A stretch of DNA of 64,000 bases from Pseudomonas petrae (GCF_021728295.1 NZ_JAKJXE010000011.1:1-64000); one strand, 5' to 3'. Positions 36,098 to 44,550 are shown, numbered from the stretch's first letter. Numbers and translations: made by a program. Notes: generated by a model not told the origin, from the sequence alone.

Positions 36098-37108
36098 ATG
36101 TCCCGCGTTACCTTGAGTCGTTATCTGATCGAGCAGACCCGCACCAACAACACCCCTGCCGATCTGCGCTTTCTGATTGAAGTGGTGGCGCGTGCGTGCA
36201 AGGAAATCAGCCACGCGGTATCCAAAGGCGCCCTTGGCGGCGTGCTCGGCAGCATGGGCACCGAAAACGTGCAGGGTGAAGTGCAGAAGAAACTGGACGT
36301 GATGTCCAACGAGATTTTGCTCGAAGCCAACGAATGGGGTGGTCACCTGGCCGGTATGGCGTCCGAAGAGATGGACAACGCCTACCAGATCCCCGGCAAA
36401 TACCCGAAAGGCGCCTACCTGCTGGTGTTCGACCCACTGGACGGTTCGTCCAACATCGACATCAACGCGCCGGTCGGCACGATCTTTTCGGTGCTGCGTT
36501 GCCCGAACGAGTACCTGAGCCAGAACGAAGCGCTGAACGAGAAGGCCTTTCTGCAGCCGGGGACTCAGCAAGTCGCCGCCGGTTATGCCATCTACGGCCC
36601 GCAGACCATGCTGGTGCTGACCCTGGGTGACGGCGTCAAAGGCTTCACGCTGGACCGCGAAATGGGCAGTTTCGTCCTGAGCCACGAGGACATCAAGATC
36701 CCGGAGTCCACTCAGGAATTCGCGGTCAACATGTCCAATCAGCGTCACTGGGAAGCCCCGGTCAAGCGCTACGTCGAAGAGCTGCTGGCAGGCGAAGACG
36801 GCCCGCTGAAGAAGAACTACAACATGCGCTGGGTCGCGGCGATGGTGGGCGACGTCCACCGCATCCTGACCCGTGGCGGTCTGTTCATGTACCCGCGCGA
36901 CTCCCGCGAGCCTTCAAAGCCAGGCAAGCTGCGCCTGATGTACGAAGCCAACCCGATGTCGTTCCTGGTTGAGCAAGCCGGCGGCGCATCAACCGACGGC
37001 CATCAGCGCATCCTCGACATCCAGCCCGAAGGCCTGCACCAGCGCGTTGCTGTCTTCCTGGGTTCGAAGGAAGAAGTCGAACGCGCGACGGCGTATCACA
37101 AGGAATAA
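36098..37108 (+). CDS. fbp: Fructose-1,6-bisphosphatase class I
   Basis: Gluconeogenic hydrolysis of fructose-1,6-bisphosphate. It is 336 residues from the ATG at 36098. The signature DPLDGSSNIDINAPVGTIF (metal and phosphate binding), NMRWVAAMVGDVHRI and the C-terminal IQPEGLHQRV are all present. It has its own leader after a REP doublet and is followed by another, so it is probably monocistronic. Confidence 0.97.
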   Translation: MSRVTLSRYLIEQTRTNNTPADLRFLIEVVARACKEISHAVSKGALGGVLGSMGTENVQGEVQKKLDVMSNEILLEANEWGGHLAGMASEEMDNAYQIPGKYPKGAYLLVFDPLDGSSNIDINAPVGTIFSVLRCPNEYLSQNEALNEKAFLQPGTQQVAAGYAIYGPQTMLVLTLGDGVKGFTLDREMGSFVLSHEDIKIPESTQEFAVNMSNQRHWEAPVKRYVEELLAGEDGPLKKNYNMRWVAAMVGDVHRILTRGGLFMYPRDSREPSKPGKLRLMYEANPMSFLVEQAGGASTDGHQRILDIQPEGLHQRVAVFLGSKEEVERATAYHKE

Positions 37109-37165
37109 CGTCCTGAATGGCCGCCTTTGGCTTACGACGTGAATGACATACCCGCCGCACCACAC

Positions 37166-37254
37166 TGTAGGAGCGCGCTTGCCCGCGAAAGGCGGCGGGT
37201 CAGCAAACTATTCGTGACAGACAAAACATGATCGCGGGCAAGCGCGCGCCTACA
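37166..37254. repeat. REP doublet, family A
   Basis: Inverted family A cores after fbp. The right arm ends GCGCGCGCCTACAG, differing from the usual GCGCGCTCCTAC by one base. Confidence 0.88.
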
Positions 37255-37348
37255 GAGTTAGCGGCGAGCGCTGAGTCCGCCATCAACATCAATGGCTGAC
37301 GTTAGGCGCTGCGACGCCGCCCTTCCTTCGATTCAGGAGCTTCATCTC

Positions 37349-37603
37349 ATGTCTTTGCGCGCTCTCGCGGTGTTGTCGTTCTGCGTATTGCTGGCGGCCT
37401 GCAGCAAGGTCACTCAGGAAAATTACTCGAAAATTTCGGCCGGCATGTCGAAGGCGCAGGTCGAGCAATTGCTCGGCAGCCCGACCGAATGCTCCGGCGC
37501 GTTGGGGATGTCCAGCTGCACGTGGGGCGATGCGAAGACGTTCATCAGCGTCCAATACGCTGCCGAAAAGGTGGTGCTGTTTTCCGGTCAGGGCCTTAAA
37601 TGA
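37349..37603 (+). CDS. Small SmpA/OmlA-like lipoprotein
   Basis: An 84-residue predicted lipoprotein: signal peptide with lipobox LLAAC (cysteine at about 18), then a BamE/SmpA-like core (ISAGMSKAQVEQLLGSPTEC) and two further cysteines. CAGGAG precedes the ATG. The stop overlaps the start of the blc lipocalin by four bases, so the two lipoproteins are made together. The function is unknown. The fold class resembles BamE, but this is not the bamE gene, which sits next to fur elsewhere. Confidence 0.75.
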   Translation: MSLRALAVLSFCVLLAACSKVTQENYSKISAGMSKAQVEQLLGSPTECSGALGMSSCTWGDAKTFISVQYAAEKVVLFSGQGLK

Positions 37604-38184
37604 GAATTCGTCAGGCATTGAAAATCGGCGCTGTGGCCCTGGCAGCATTGTGGATCAGCGCCTGTGCGGTGAAGCCTGAAACTGAATCCATGGCGCCGAA
37701 GACGGTTGATCATGTCGATCTCAAGCGTTACCAGGGCACGTGGTACGAAGTAGCGCGGCTGCCGATGTTCTTTCAGCGCAACTGCGCGCAGTCCGAAGCG
37801 CACTACACGCTGAAGGATGATGGCAACATCGCTGTCACCAACCGCTGCCGCACGATCGAGGGCAAGTGGGAGCAAGCAACCGGAACGGCTTCACCGCAGG
37901 TTCAGGGCAAGACCGACAAGCTGTGGGTCGTGTTCGACAACTGGTTCTCGAACCTCTTCCCGAGTGTGGCGAAGGGCGATTACTGGGTGCTGTACGTGAG
38001 TCCCGACTACAAAGTGGCGCTGGTTGGCAGCCCGAACCGCAAGTTCCTGTGGCTGCTGTCGCGCACACCTCATGTGCCGGATGCAGTGCGCAACGACCTG
38101 CTGATGAAAGCGCAGCAACAGGGTTACGACACCACCAAGCTGATCTGGCGGGTGGCGGATTCGAAGATCAAGGCTGCCGACTGA
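37600..38184 (+). CDS. blc: Outer-membrane lipocalin Blc
   Basis: Bacterial lipocalin that binds lysophospholipids or fatty acids at the outer membrane. The 194-residue protein has a lipoprotein signal peptide (lipobox ISAC), the lipocalin motif 1 GTWYEVARLP, and the conserved motif ending VLYVSPDYKVALVG. It overlaps the preceding small lipoprotein gene by ATGA and converges with hutF across 63 bases. Confidence 0.92.
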   Translation: MRIRQALKIGAVALAALWISACAVKPETESMAPKTVDHVDLKRYQGTWYEVARLPMFFQRNCAQSEAHYTLKDDGNIAVTNRCRTIEGKWEQATGTASPQVQGKTDKLWVVFDNWFSNLFPSVAKGDYWVLYVSPDYKVALVGSPNRKFLWLLSRTPHVPDAVRNDLLMKAQQQGYDTTKLIWRVADSKIKAAD

Positions 38185-38247
38185 CCAGTCGCGACCAAGG
38201 TAGAGCCACCTTGCTCGCGAAGCTCTCCCCCGTCCACCTCAGATGCA

Positions 38248-39612
38248 TCAGCCCAGCAACTCCCGCAATACCTGAGCGAACGCGCGGCTGCTCTGCTCTT
38301 CACCGGCATGGTGGCCGTCGCGGATCACCCAGCGGCCATTGACCATCACATCCTTGATCTGACGATCACTCCCGGCGAACAGCCAGCGATTGAGAATGGC
38401 ATCACCGGACGCCGTTGCCAGATACGGATCGTTACCGTCCAGCACCAGCCAGTCCGCCCGTTTGCCCACTTCCAGCGCACCCACCGGCTGCCCCATCGCT
38501 TGCGCGCCGCCGATTAGCGCCGCGTCATACAGCGTGCGGCCGACCATCGGTTGATCCGGCCGGTACAGCCGATTCCGCCGCTGATCGCGCAGACGCTGGC
38601 CGTATTCCAGCCAGCGCAACTCTTCGACCACGCTCAGCGACACATGGCTGTCGGAACCAATGCCCCAACGGCCGCCCTGTGCGATGTAATCAACCGCCGG
38701 GAAAATCCCGTCGCCCAGGTTAGCTTCGGTGGTCAGGCACAATCCCGCGATCGCACGACTTTTCGCCATCAACGCCACTTCGTCCGGCTGGGCATGGGTC
38801 GCATGAACCAGGCACCAGCGCCCATCGACCTCGACGTTTTCATACAGCCACTGCAGCGGCCGGCGACCGCTCCAGCTCAGGCAATCGTCAACTTCCTTTT
38901 GCTGCTCGGCGATATGGATGTGGATCGGGCAATAGGGATCGCTGGCGGCCGTCACGTCACTGATCTGCTGCGGCGTCACGGCGCGCAACGAGTGAAAGCA
39001 AAGACCCAGCGCCTGGGCAGGTTGGGTGGTGATGACGGGCTTCAGACGGGACTGCAAGTCCAGGTAACTGTCGGTGCTGTTGATAAACCGGCGCTGCCCC
39101 TCGTTCGGCGTCAAGCCGCCGAAACCGGAGTGGCTGTAGAGCACCGGCAGCAACGTCATGCCGATGCCAATCGAACTCGCCGCCTGGCTGACCTGCAGCG
39201 CCAGCTCGGCAGGGTCGGCGTAGGGCTTGCCGGTGGTGTCCTGATGGACGTAGTGAAATTCCGCAACCGAGGTGAAGCCGCCCTTGAGCATTTCGATGTA
39301 CAGCTGCCGCGCGATGACGCCGAGCTGCTGCGGACTGATCTGCCCAACGAGGCGATACATCAGATCGCGCCAGGTCCAGAAACTGTCATTGGGATTGCCG
39401 GCCACTTCCGCGAGCCCTGCCATGGCCCGTTGAAACGCGTGGGAGTGCAGGTTCGGCATGCCCGGCACCACAGGTCCGTTGAGCAGCTCGGCGTCACCGC
39501 GCTCGGCGTTGGCCTGAATCTGGCTCAGCAAGCCATCAGCGCTGACCTCAAAACGTACATCGGTGGCCCAGCCGGTGGGCAATAACGCACGTTCGGCAAA
39601 GAAAACGGACAT
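38248..39612 (-). CDS. hutF: Formimidoylglutamate deiminase
   Basis: Fourth step of the five-step (Pseudomonas) histidine route: formiminoglutamate to N-formylglutamate plus ammonia, feeding HutG. The 454-residue amidohydrolase has the metal-binding HSHAF (in PNLHSHAFQRA), the HIAEQ and HATH segments and GSDSHVS. It is transcribed away from hutCD, with a HutC-like operator in the shared 152-bp promoter region. Presence of HutF plus HutG marks the formylglutamate variant, not the formamide variant. Confidence 0.95.
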   Translation of the reverse strand: MSVFFAERALLPTGWATDVRFEVSADGLLSQIQANAERGDAELLNGPVVPGMPNLHSHAFQRAMAGLAEVAGNPNDSFWTWRDLMYRLVGQISPQQLGVIARQLYIEMLKGGFTSVAEFHYVHQDTTGKPYADPAELALQVSQAASSIGIGMTLLPVLYSHSGFGGLTPNEGQRRFINSTDSYLDLQSRLKPVITTQPAQALGLCFHSLRAVTPQQISDVTAASDPYCPIHIHIAEQQKEVDDCLSWSGRRPLQWLYENVEVDGRWCLVHATHAQPDEVALMAKSRAIAGLCLTTEANLGDGIFPAVDYIAQGGRWGIGSDSHVSLSVVEELRWLEYGQRLRDQRRNRLYRPDQPMVGRTLYDAALIGGAQAMGQPVGALEVGKRADWLVLDGNDPYLATASGDAILNRWLFAGSDRQIKDVMVNGRWVIRDGHHAGEEQSSRAFAQVLRELLG

Positions 39613-39637
39613 AACTCGGCACCCCTCGCGTGAAATT

Positions 39638-39657
39638 GTCTATACATATACAGACGT
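39638..39657. promoter_or_regulatory. Candidate HutC operator between hutF and hutC
   Basis: An imperfect dyad (GTCTATACATATACAGAC) lies 25-45 bases from the hutF start. On the minus strand it contains TGTA-TA-TGTA, one base off in its second half-site from the TGTA-N2-TACA recognised by HutC. It is suitably placed to control both divergent units. Confidence 0.5.
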
Positions 39658-39764
39658 TTACGCGACCGGTAAACTGCGCGGCGCTTGTCGGCACACGCGT
39701 TAATGGTTAGCGTGGACGCTGTAACCCTCCCTCGCCTGAATAACGCCATAACAAGGATTTCTCT

Positions 39765-40514
39765 GTGCCGACTCCGCCTGCCAACTTGCCGCTGGCTTCC
39801 CAGATGGGTGACAGTCCGGCGCCGCTGTACGCCAGGGTGAAGCACATGATCACCCAGCAGATTCAGAATGGCACATGGCCGCCGCATCACCGCGTGCCCT
39901 CCGAGAGCGAACTGGTGACGCAACTGGGCTTCAGCCGCATGACCATCAATCGCGCCCTGCGTGAGATGACCGCCGAAGGGCTGTTGGTGCGCATGCAGGG
40001 CGTCGGTACATTCGTCGCCGAGCCCAAGACTCAATCCGCGTTGTTCGAAGTGCATAACATCGCCGATGAGATCGCCGCCCGCGGACATGCCCACACCTGC
40101 CAGGTCATCATCCTTACCGAAGAAGCCGCCGGTTCCGAACGCGCGCTGGCGCTCGACATGCGTGAAGGCCAGCGGGTGTTTCATTCGCTGATCGTGCATT
40201 TCGAAAACGATATTCCCGTGCAAATCGAAGACCGTTTCGTCAACGCCCTCGTCGCGCCGGACTACCTGCAGCAGGATTTCACCAAACAAACGCCCTACGC
40301 CTACCTTTCCCAGGTCGCGCCGCTGACCGAAGGCGAGCACGTGGTTGAGGCGATCCTCGCTGAGCCTGACGAATGCAAGTTGCTGCAGATCGAGAAGGGC
40401 GAGCCGTGCTTGCTGGTGCGTCGGCGCACCTGGTCCGGCCGCCAACCGGTAACCGCCGCACGCCTGATTCATCCCGGCTCACGCCACCGCCTGGAAGGAC
40501 GCTTCAGCAAATGA
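39765..40514 (+). CDS. hutC: Histidine utilization repressor (GntR/HutC family)
   Basis: Transcriptional repressor of hut genes, relieved by urocanate. It is 249 residues from a GTG start. An N-terminal winged-helix domain (RVPSESELVTQLGFSRMTINRALREM, about 44-70, listed as landmarks) is followed by a C-terminal UTRA ligand-binding domain (about 95-240) with the conserved end HPGSRHRLEGRF. It overlaps hutD by four bases. Confidence 0.95.
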   Translation: MPTPPANLPLASQMGDSPAPLYARVKHMITQQIQNGTWPPHHRVPSESELVTQLGFSRMTINRALREMTAEGLLVRMQGVGTFVAEPKTQSALFEVHNIADEIAARGHAHTCQVIILTEEAAGSERALALDMREGQRVFHSLIVHFENDIPVQIEDRFVNALVAPDYLQQDFTKQTPYAYLSQVAPLTEGEHVVEAILAEPDECKLLQIEKGEPCLLVRRRTWSGRQPVTAARLIHPGSRHRLEGRFSK

Positions 40515-41104
40515 CTCAACTGACTGTTCTGCGCGCTGTGGACTACCCGCGCATGCCCTGGAAAAACGGCGGTGGCAGCACCGAGGAAATCACCCGCGAT
40601 GCCGGTGAAGGCATGGAAGGTTTCGGCTGGCGGCTGTCGATCGCTGACATCGCCGAGTCAGGCGGCTTTTCGGTGTTCGCCGGTTATCAGCGCATCATCA
40701 CGGTGCTGCAAGGTGCAGGCATGACGCTGAACATCGATGGCCAGGACAGTGAGCCACTGCTGCCGTCCGATCCGTTCGCGTTCAGCGGCGACAGTGCGGT
40801 GTCATGCACGCTGCTTGACGGCCCGATTCGCGACTTCAACCTGATCTACTCGCCAGCCCGTTACCGCGCGCGCCTGCAGTGGGTCGACGTGATGCAGCCG
40901 CAGCGTTTTTTCAGTTCGGCCGACGTGTTCGTGGTGTTCAGCGCGGCGGAGCAGATGGCCGCCAACATCGGCGAACACCCGCCGCAGTTGCTGGAAAAAC
41001 ACGACTGCTTACAATTGGAAAACGCCGCAGGCGTTCTGCTGGAGGCGGTGCTCTACGCCCCTCGCGTCAGCCGGGTGTGCGTGATTGAGCTGACGCGCGT
41101 CTGA
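40511..41104 (+). CDS. hutD: HutD/Ves family cupin protein
   Basis: A 197-residue bicupin-like protein conserved in hut loci (start LRAVDYPRMPWKNGGGSTEE). In P. fluorescens HutD is reported to limit hut expression, possibly by binding the inducer or a related metabolite; the biochemical role remains unclear. It overlaps hutC by ATGA, so regulator and modulator are produced together. It is followed by nhaA after 68 bases. Confidence 0.9.
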   Translation: MTQLTVLRAVDYPRMPWKNGGGSTEEITRDAGEGMEGFGWRLSIADIAESGGFSVFAGYQRIITVLQGAGMTLNIDGQDSEPLLPSDPFAFSGDSAVSCTLLDGPIRDFNLIYSPARYRARLQWVDVMQPQRFFSSADVFVVFSAAEQMAANIGEHPPQLLEKHDCLQLENAAGVLLEAVLYAPRVSRVCVIELTRV

Positions 41105-41172
41105 GCCTCGCCGCCTGAGATCCATCCCCTGTGTTAAATTGCGTTTTTTTTCGCCAGCACACAGGGAAGACC

Positions 41173-42351
41173 ATGACGACGCTCGACAACAATAAAGAAA
41201 GCCCACGAGCCATCGCCATTCTTGCCAGTTTTCTTGCATCGGAATCAGCAGGCGGCCTCGTTCTGATGGGCGCCGCCCTCGCAGCAATCATCGTTGCCAA
41301 CTCCACCCTCGCCCCCTCGTATTTCGCCGCGCTGCACAGTGTCTGGGGAGGGTTGTCGATCGAGTTATGGATCAACGACGGGCTGATGGCGATCTTCTTT
41401 CTGATGGTCGGTCTGGAAATCAAACGCGAAGTATTGGCCGGCGGTCTCGCCAGTTGGGGTCAGCGGGCACTCCCCGGTTTTGCGGCAGCGGGCGGCATGC
41501 TGGTGCCGGCGCTGATCTACATCGGCGTCAACATGGGCAACACCGAAACCCTGAGCGGTTGGGCGATTCCTGCAGCCACCGACATCGCCTTCGCCCTCGG
41601 CGTGCTCTCGTTGCTGGGCAAGCGGGTGCCGACGTCGTTGAAAGTGTTTCTGGCCGCGCTGGCGATTCTCGATGATCTGGGCGCCGTCACCATCATTGCG
41701 CTGTTCTACAGCAGCGGCCTGAACATGACGATGCTCGGCGCCTCGTTCGCGACGCTCGCCGTGCTGGTGATCATGAACCGCATGGGCGTGCAGCGATTGC
41801 TGCCGTACCTGCTGCTCGGCCTGTTGTTGTGGTTCTTCGTGCTGCAATCAGGTGTGCACGCGACCTTGGCGGGCGTGGCGCTGGCGCTGTGTATTCCGCT
41901 GGGCACGCGCAAGGAAGAAGCCCGCTCACCGCTGCTGTTTCTTGAAGAGAAAATGCACTACTGGGTGGCGTTCGCGGTGGTGCCGATTTTCGGCTTTGCC
42001 AACGCGGGCGTCTCCCTGTCGGGGATCACCCTCGGCAATCTGGTCGACCCGGTGCCGCTGGGTGTGGCGCTGGGCTTGTTTATCGGCAAGCAGATCGGTG
42101 TGTTTCTCGCGGCGGTGCTGGCAATCCGATCCGGCCTGGCAACGCTGCCAGAAGGAAGCAACTGGCCGCAGCTGTATGGCGTCGCCCTGCTCTGCGGAAT
42201 TGGTTTCACCATGAGCCTGTTCATCGGCAACCTGGCCTTCCCGGGCGCAGCGCATCTGATCGACGAAGTTAAAGTGGGCGTGTTGCTGGGTTCGATCGCA
42301 TCGGCGCTTGCCGGGGTGGTGTTGTTACGCAGCAAGCTGGCTCAGCACTGA
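41173..42351 (+). CDS. nhaA: Na+/H+ antiporter NhaA
   Basis: Electrogenic sodium-proton antiporter of the inner membrane for pH and salt homeostasis. The 392-residue protein has about eleven to twelve membrane helices and the paired aspartates in AILDDLGAV, which are the ion-binding residues (Asp163/164 in E. coli). It lies within the hut locus, between hutD and hutU, on the same strand. It has no known part in histidine catabolism, so it is probably an insertion into the gene order or is placed for separate regulation. Confidence 0.95.
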   Translation: MTTLDNNKESPRAIAILASFLASESAGGLVLMGAALAAIIVANSTLAPSYFAALHSVWGGLSIELWINDGLMAIFFLMVGLEIKREVLAGGLASWGQRALPGFAAAGGMLVPALIYIGVNMGNTETLSGWAIPAATDIAFALGVLSLLGKRVPTSLKVFLAALAILDDLGAVTIIALFYSSGLNMTMLGASFATLAVLVIMNRMGVQRLLPYLLLGLLLWFFVLQSGVHATLAGVALALCIPLGTRKEEARSPLLFLEEKMHYWVAFAVVPIFGFANAGVSLSGITLGNLVDPVPLGVALGLFIGKQIGVFLAAVLAIRSGLATLPEGSNWPQLYGVALLCGIGFTMSLFIGNLAFPGAAHLIDEVKVGVLLGSIASALAGVVLLRSKLAQH

Positions 42352-42370
42352 TCTCGATCGCTTATCTCAT

Positions 42371-42475
42371 TGTAGGAGGCGGCTTGCTGGCGAAAGCGCC
42401 AATGCCAATGCCAATGCCAATGCCAATGCTGCGATGGTGAATGACCGATAGGTTCGCCAGCAAGCCGGCCCCCGC
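42371..42475. repeat. REP doublet, family B, with internal microsatellite
   Basis: Inverted family B cores (GGCTTGCTGGCGAA on the left, TTCGCCAGCAAGCC on the right). The spacer is expanded by the GCCAAT array listed separately. Confidence 0.88.
42398..42427. repeat. Five tandem GCCAAT hexamers
   Basis: Five perfect copies of GCCAAT in the loop of a family B REP doublet, directly downstream of nhaA. Such a perfect array is prone to slippage and may vary in copy number between isolates. Confidence 0.97.
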
Positions 42476-42500
42476 GGGGATCTGGTCGCTCACTGCCGCT

Positions 42501-42555
42501 TTTGTTACCCCCAGCCACGCACTGTGCTGGGGCGTGCGCACCGAAAAGTAACAAA
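42501..42555. promoter_or_regulatory. Dyad TTTGTTAC ... GTAACAAA, possible enhancer site
   Basis: An 8-bp perfect inverted pair (42501-42508 and 42548-42555), with an internal CCCCAGC/GCTGGGG stem. It is about 135-190 bases upstream of the predicted hutU transcript start, a typical distance for a sigma-54 activator. The half-sites resemble those reported for CbrB (TGTTAC/GTAACA), but the 39-base gap is larger than the published spacing. It could instead be part of a dispersed Pseudomonas repeat. Confidence 0.4.
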
Positions 42556-42662
42556 TTCCTTCCGCTCGCTGTTCCCTCGCTGCCTGCCCTCTCGCCTCGT
42601 GAATCACTGAAAGACCCGCGCCAGAGCGGGTGGTAGGCTTTTCTACGTTCACAAACCAACGT

Positions 42663-42678
42663 TGGCCCCTTGGTTGCA
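42663..42678 (+). promoter_or_regulatory. Sigma-54 type promoter of the hutU operon
   Basis: TGGCCC-N5-TTGCA places the invariant GG (42664-42665) and GC (42676-42677) exactly ten bases apart, as required by RpoN. Transcription should start near 42688. Sigma-54 control with CbrB/NtrC activation is established for hutU in P. fluorescens. Confidence 0.75.
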
Positions 42679-42682
42679 TATG

Positions 42683-42696
42683 CTTGTATGTACAAG
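42683..42696. promoter_or_regulatory. HutC operator overlapping the hutU transcription start
   Basis: CTTGTA-TG-TACAAG is a perfect 6-bp inverted repeat with a two-base centre and contains TGTA-N2-TACA, the reported HutC recognition pattern. It covers the predicted +1 of the sigma-54 promoter, a position suited to block initiation. Confidence 0.8.
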
Positions 42697-42825
42697 TAAG
42701 CATGAGTCGATAAAAAGCATCACCGCTCAATTCGAATCTCAACGGCGGCACTCATGCAGGACCTTATTCCCACGTTCGTTACGGACTAATGCGTCCGGGC
42801 CGGATTGATCATCGAGGATTGTTAA

Positions 42826-44523
42826 GTGACTACTGACGAAAAGAACCCCGCTCAGCAATGGACCAAACGCCGCGATGTAGAAATCCGCGCGGCCCATGGC
42901 ACGCAACTGACCGCTAAAAGCTGGATGACCGAAGCACCATTGCGGATGTTGATGAACAACCTCGACCCGGAAGTCGCCGAGAACCCGAACGAACTGGTGG
43001 TCTACGGCGGTATCGGTCGTGCAGCACGTAACTGGGAGTGCTACGACAAGATCGTCGAGAGCCTGACTCACCTGAACGATGACGAAACCCTGCTGGTGCA
43101 GTCCGGCAAACCGGTCGGCGTGTTCAAGACCCACAGCAACGCACCCCGCGTGCTGATCGCCAACTCCAACCTGGTGCCGCACTGGGCGAGCTGGGAGCAC
43201 TTCAACGAACTGGACGCCAAAGGCCTGGCAATGTACGGCCAGATGACCGCCGGCAGCTGGATCTACATCGGCAGCCAGGGCATCGTTCAAGGCACGTACG
43301 AAACCTTCGTCGAAGCCGGTCGCCAACATTACGACGGCAACCTGAAGGGTCGCTGGGTCCTGACTGCAGGTCTGGGCGGCATGGGCGGCGCGCAGCCATT
43401 GGCCGCCGGCATGGCGGGCGCCTGCTCGCTGAACATCGAATGCCAGCAGAGCCGCATCGATTTCCGCCTGAAAACCCGCTACGTCGACGAGCAAGCCACT
43501 GACCTCGACGACGCCCTCGCCCGCATCGCCAAGTACACCGCCGAAGGCAAGGCGATCTCCATCGCGCTGTGCGGCAACGCCGCCGAGATCCTTCCGGAAA
43601 TGGTCCGCCGTGGCGTGCGCCCGGACATGGTCACCGACCAGACCAGCGCCCACGACCCGCTCAACGGCTACCTGCCAAAAGGCTGGACCTGGGAGCAGTA
43701 CCGCGAGCGCGCTGCCACCGAGCCTGCCGCAGTGGTCAAGGCCGCCAAGCAGTCCATGGCAGATCACGTCGAAGCCATGCTGGCGTTTCAGAAAATGGGT
43801 GTGCCGACGTTCGATTACGGCAACAACATCCGTCAGATGGCCAAGGAAGTGGGCATTGCCCATGCTTTCGATTTCCCCGGTTTCGTGCCCGCTTACATTC
43901 GTCCTCTGTTTTGCCGTGGCATAGGTCCGTTCCGCTGGGTCGCGCTGTCGGGCAACCCTGAAGACATCTACAAGACCGACGCCAAAGTCAAAGAGCTGAT
44001 CCCGGACGACGCGCACCTGCACAACTGGCTGGACATGGCCCGTGAGCGCATCAGCTTCCAGGGTCTGCCGGCACGTATCTGCTGGGTCGGCCTGGGCCAG
44101 CGCGCCAAGCTGGGCCTGGCCTTCAACGAAATGGTCCGCAGCGGCGAGCTGTCGGCGCCGGTGGTGATCGGTCGTGATCACCTGGACTCCGGCTCCGTCG
44201 CCAGCCCGAACCGCGAGACCGAATCGATGCAGGACGGCTCCGACGCCGTGTCCGACTGGCCACTGCTCAACGCCCTGCTCAATACCGCGAGCGGCGCGAC
44301 CTGGGTATCGTTGCACCACGGCGGTGGCGTCGGCATGGGCTTCTCGCAGCACTCGGGCATGGTCATCGTCTGCGACGGCACCGATGAAGCCGCCGAACGC
44401 ATCGCCCGTGTCCTGCACAACGACCCGGCCACCGGCGTGATGCGTCATGCCGACGCGGGTTATCAGATCGCGATTGACTGCGCCAAAGAGCAGGGCCTGA
44501 ACCTGCCGATGATCAATAACTGA
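42826..44523 (+). CDS. hutU: Urocanate hydratase
   Basis: Second step of histidine catabolism: urocanate to imidazolone propionate, using tightly bound NAD+ as an electrophile. It is 565 residues from a GTG start preceded by GAGGATT. Family elements are the NAD-binding GGLGG-type segment (TAGLGGMGGAQPLA), YGGIGRAARNWE and the active-site cysteine loop RPLFCRGIGPFRWV. It is first gene of the main hut operon, controlled by the sigma-54 promoter and HutC site upstream. Confidence 0.97.
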   Translation: MTTDEKNPAQQWTKRRDVEIRAAHGTQLTAKSWMTEAPLRMLMNNLDPEVAENPNELVVYGGIGRAARNWECYDKIVESLTHLNDDETLLVQSGKPVGVFKTHSNAPRVLIANSNLVPHWASWEHFNELDAKGLAMYGQMTAGSWIYIGSQGIVQGTYETFVEAGRQHYDGNLKGRWVLTAGLGGMGGAQPLAAGMAGACSLNIECQQSRIDFRLKTRYVDEQATDLDDALARIAKYTAEGKAISIALCGNAAEILPEMVRRGVRPDMVTDQTSAHDPLNGYLPKGWTWEQYRERAATEPAAVVKAAKQSMADHVEAMLAFQKMGVPTFDYGNNIRQMAKEVGIAHAFDFPGFVPAYIRPLFCRGIGPFRWVALSGNPEDIYKTDAKVKELIPDDAHLHNWLDMARERISFQGLPARICWVGLGQRAKLGLAFNEMVRSGELSAPVVIGRDHLDSGSVASPNRETESMQDGSDAVSDWPLLNALLNTASGATWVSLHHGGGVGMGFSQHSGMVIVCDGTDEAAERIARVLHNDPATGVMRHADAGYQIAIDCAKEQGLNLPMINN

Positions 44524-44550
44524 TCAATGCCTGGGGTGCACACGGCGCCT

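Larger units (their letters stand above)
42352..42825. other. Regulatory region upstream of hutU
   Basis: No gene is supported. From left to right it holds a family B REP doublet containing a hexanucleotide tandem repeat, an 8-bp dyad TTTGTTAC/GTAACAAA with a hairpin between its arms, a stem CCCGC/GCGGG (about 42616-42632), a sigma-54 type promoter with an overlapping HutC-type operator, and a leader of about 135 bases before the hutU GTG. Confidence 0.7.

Noticed and set aside
42739..44448. Long open frame antisense to hutU (about 570 codons)
   Set aside because: It mirrors the high-GC coding strand, is rich in His/Arg/Gln/Val, shows no domain and overlaps a clear hutU. Similar antisense frames occur opposite argS, hslU, ubiB, opgGH, DUF2339 and the APC permease; all are treated as shadows.
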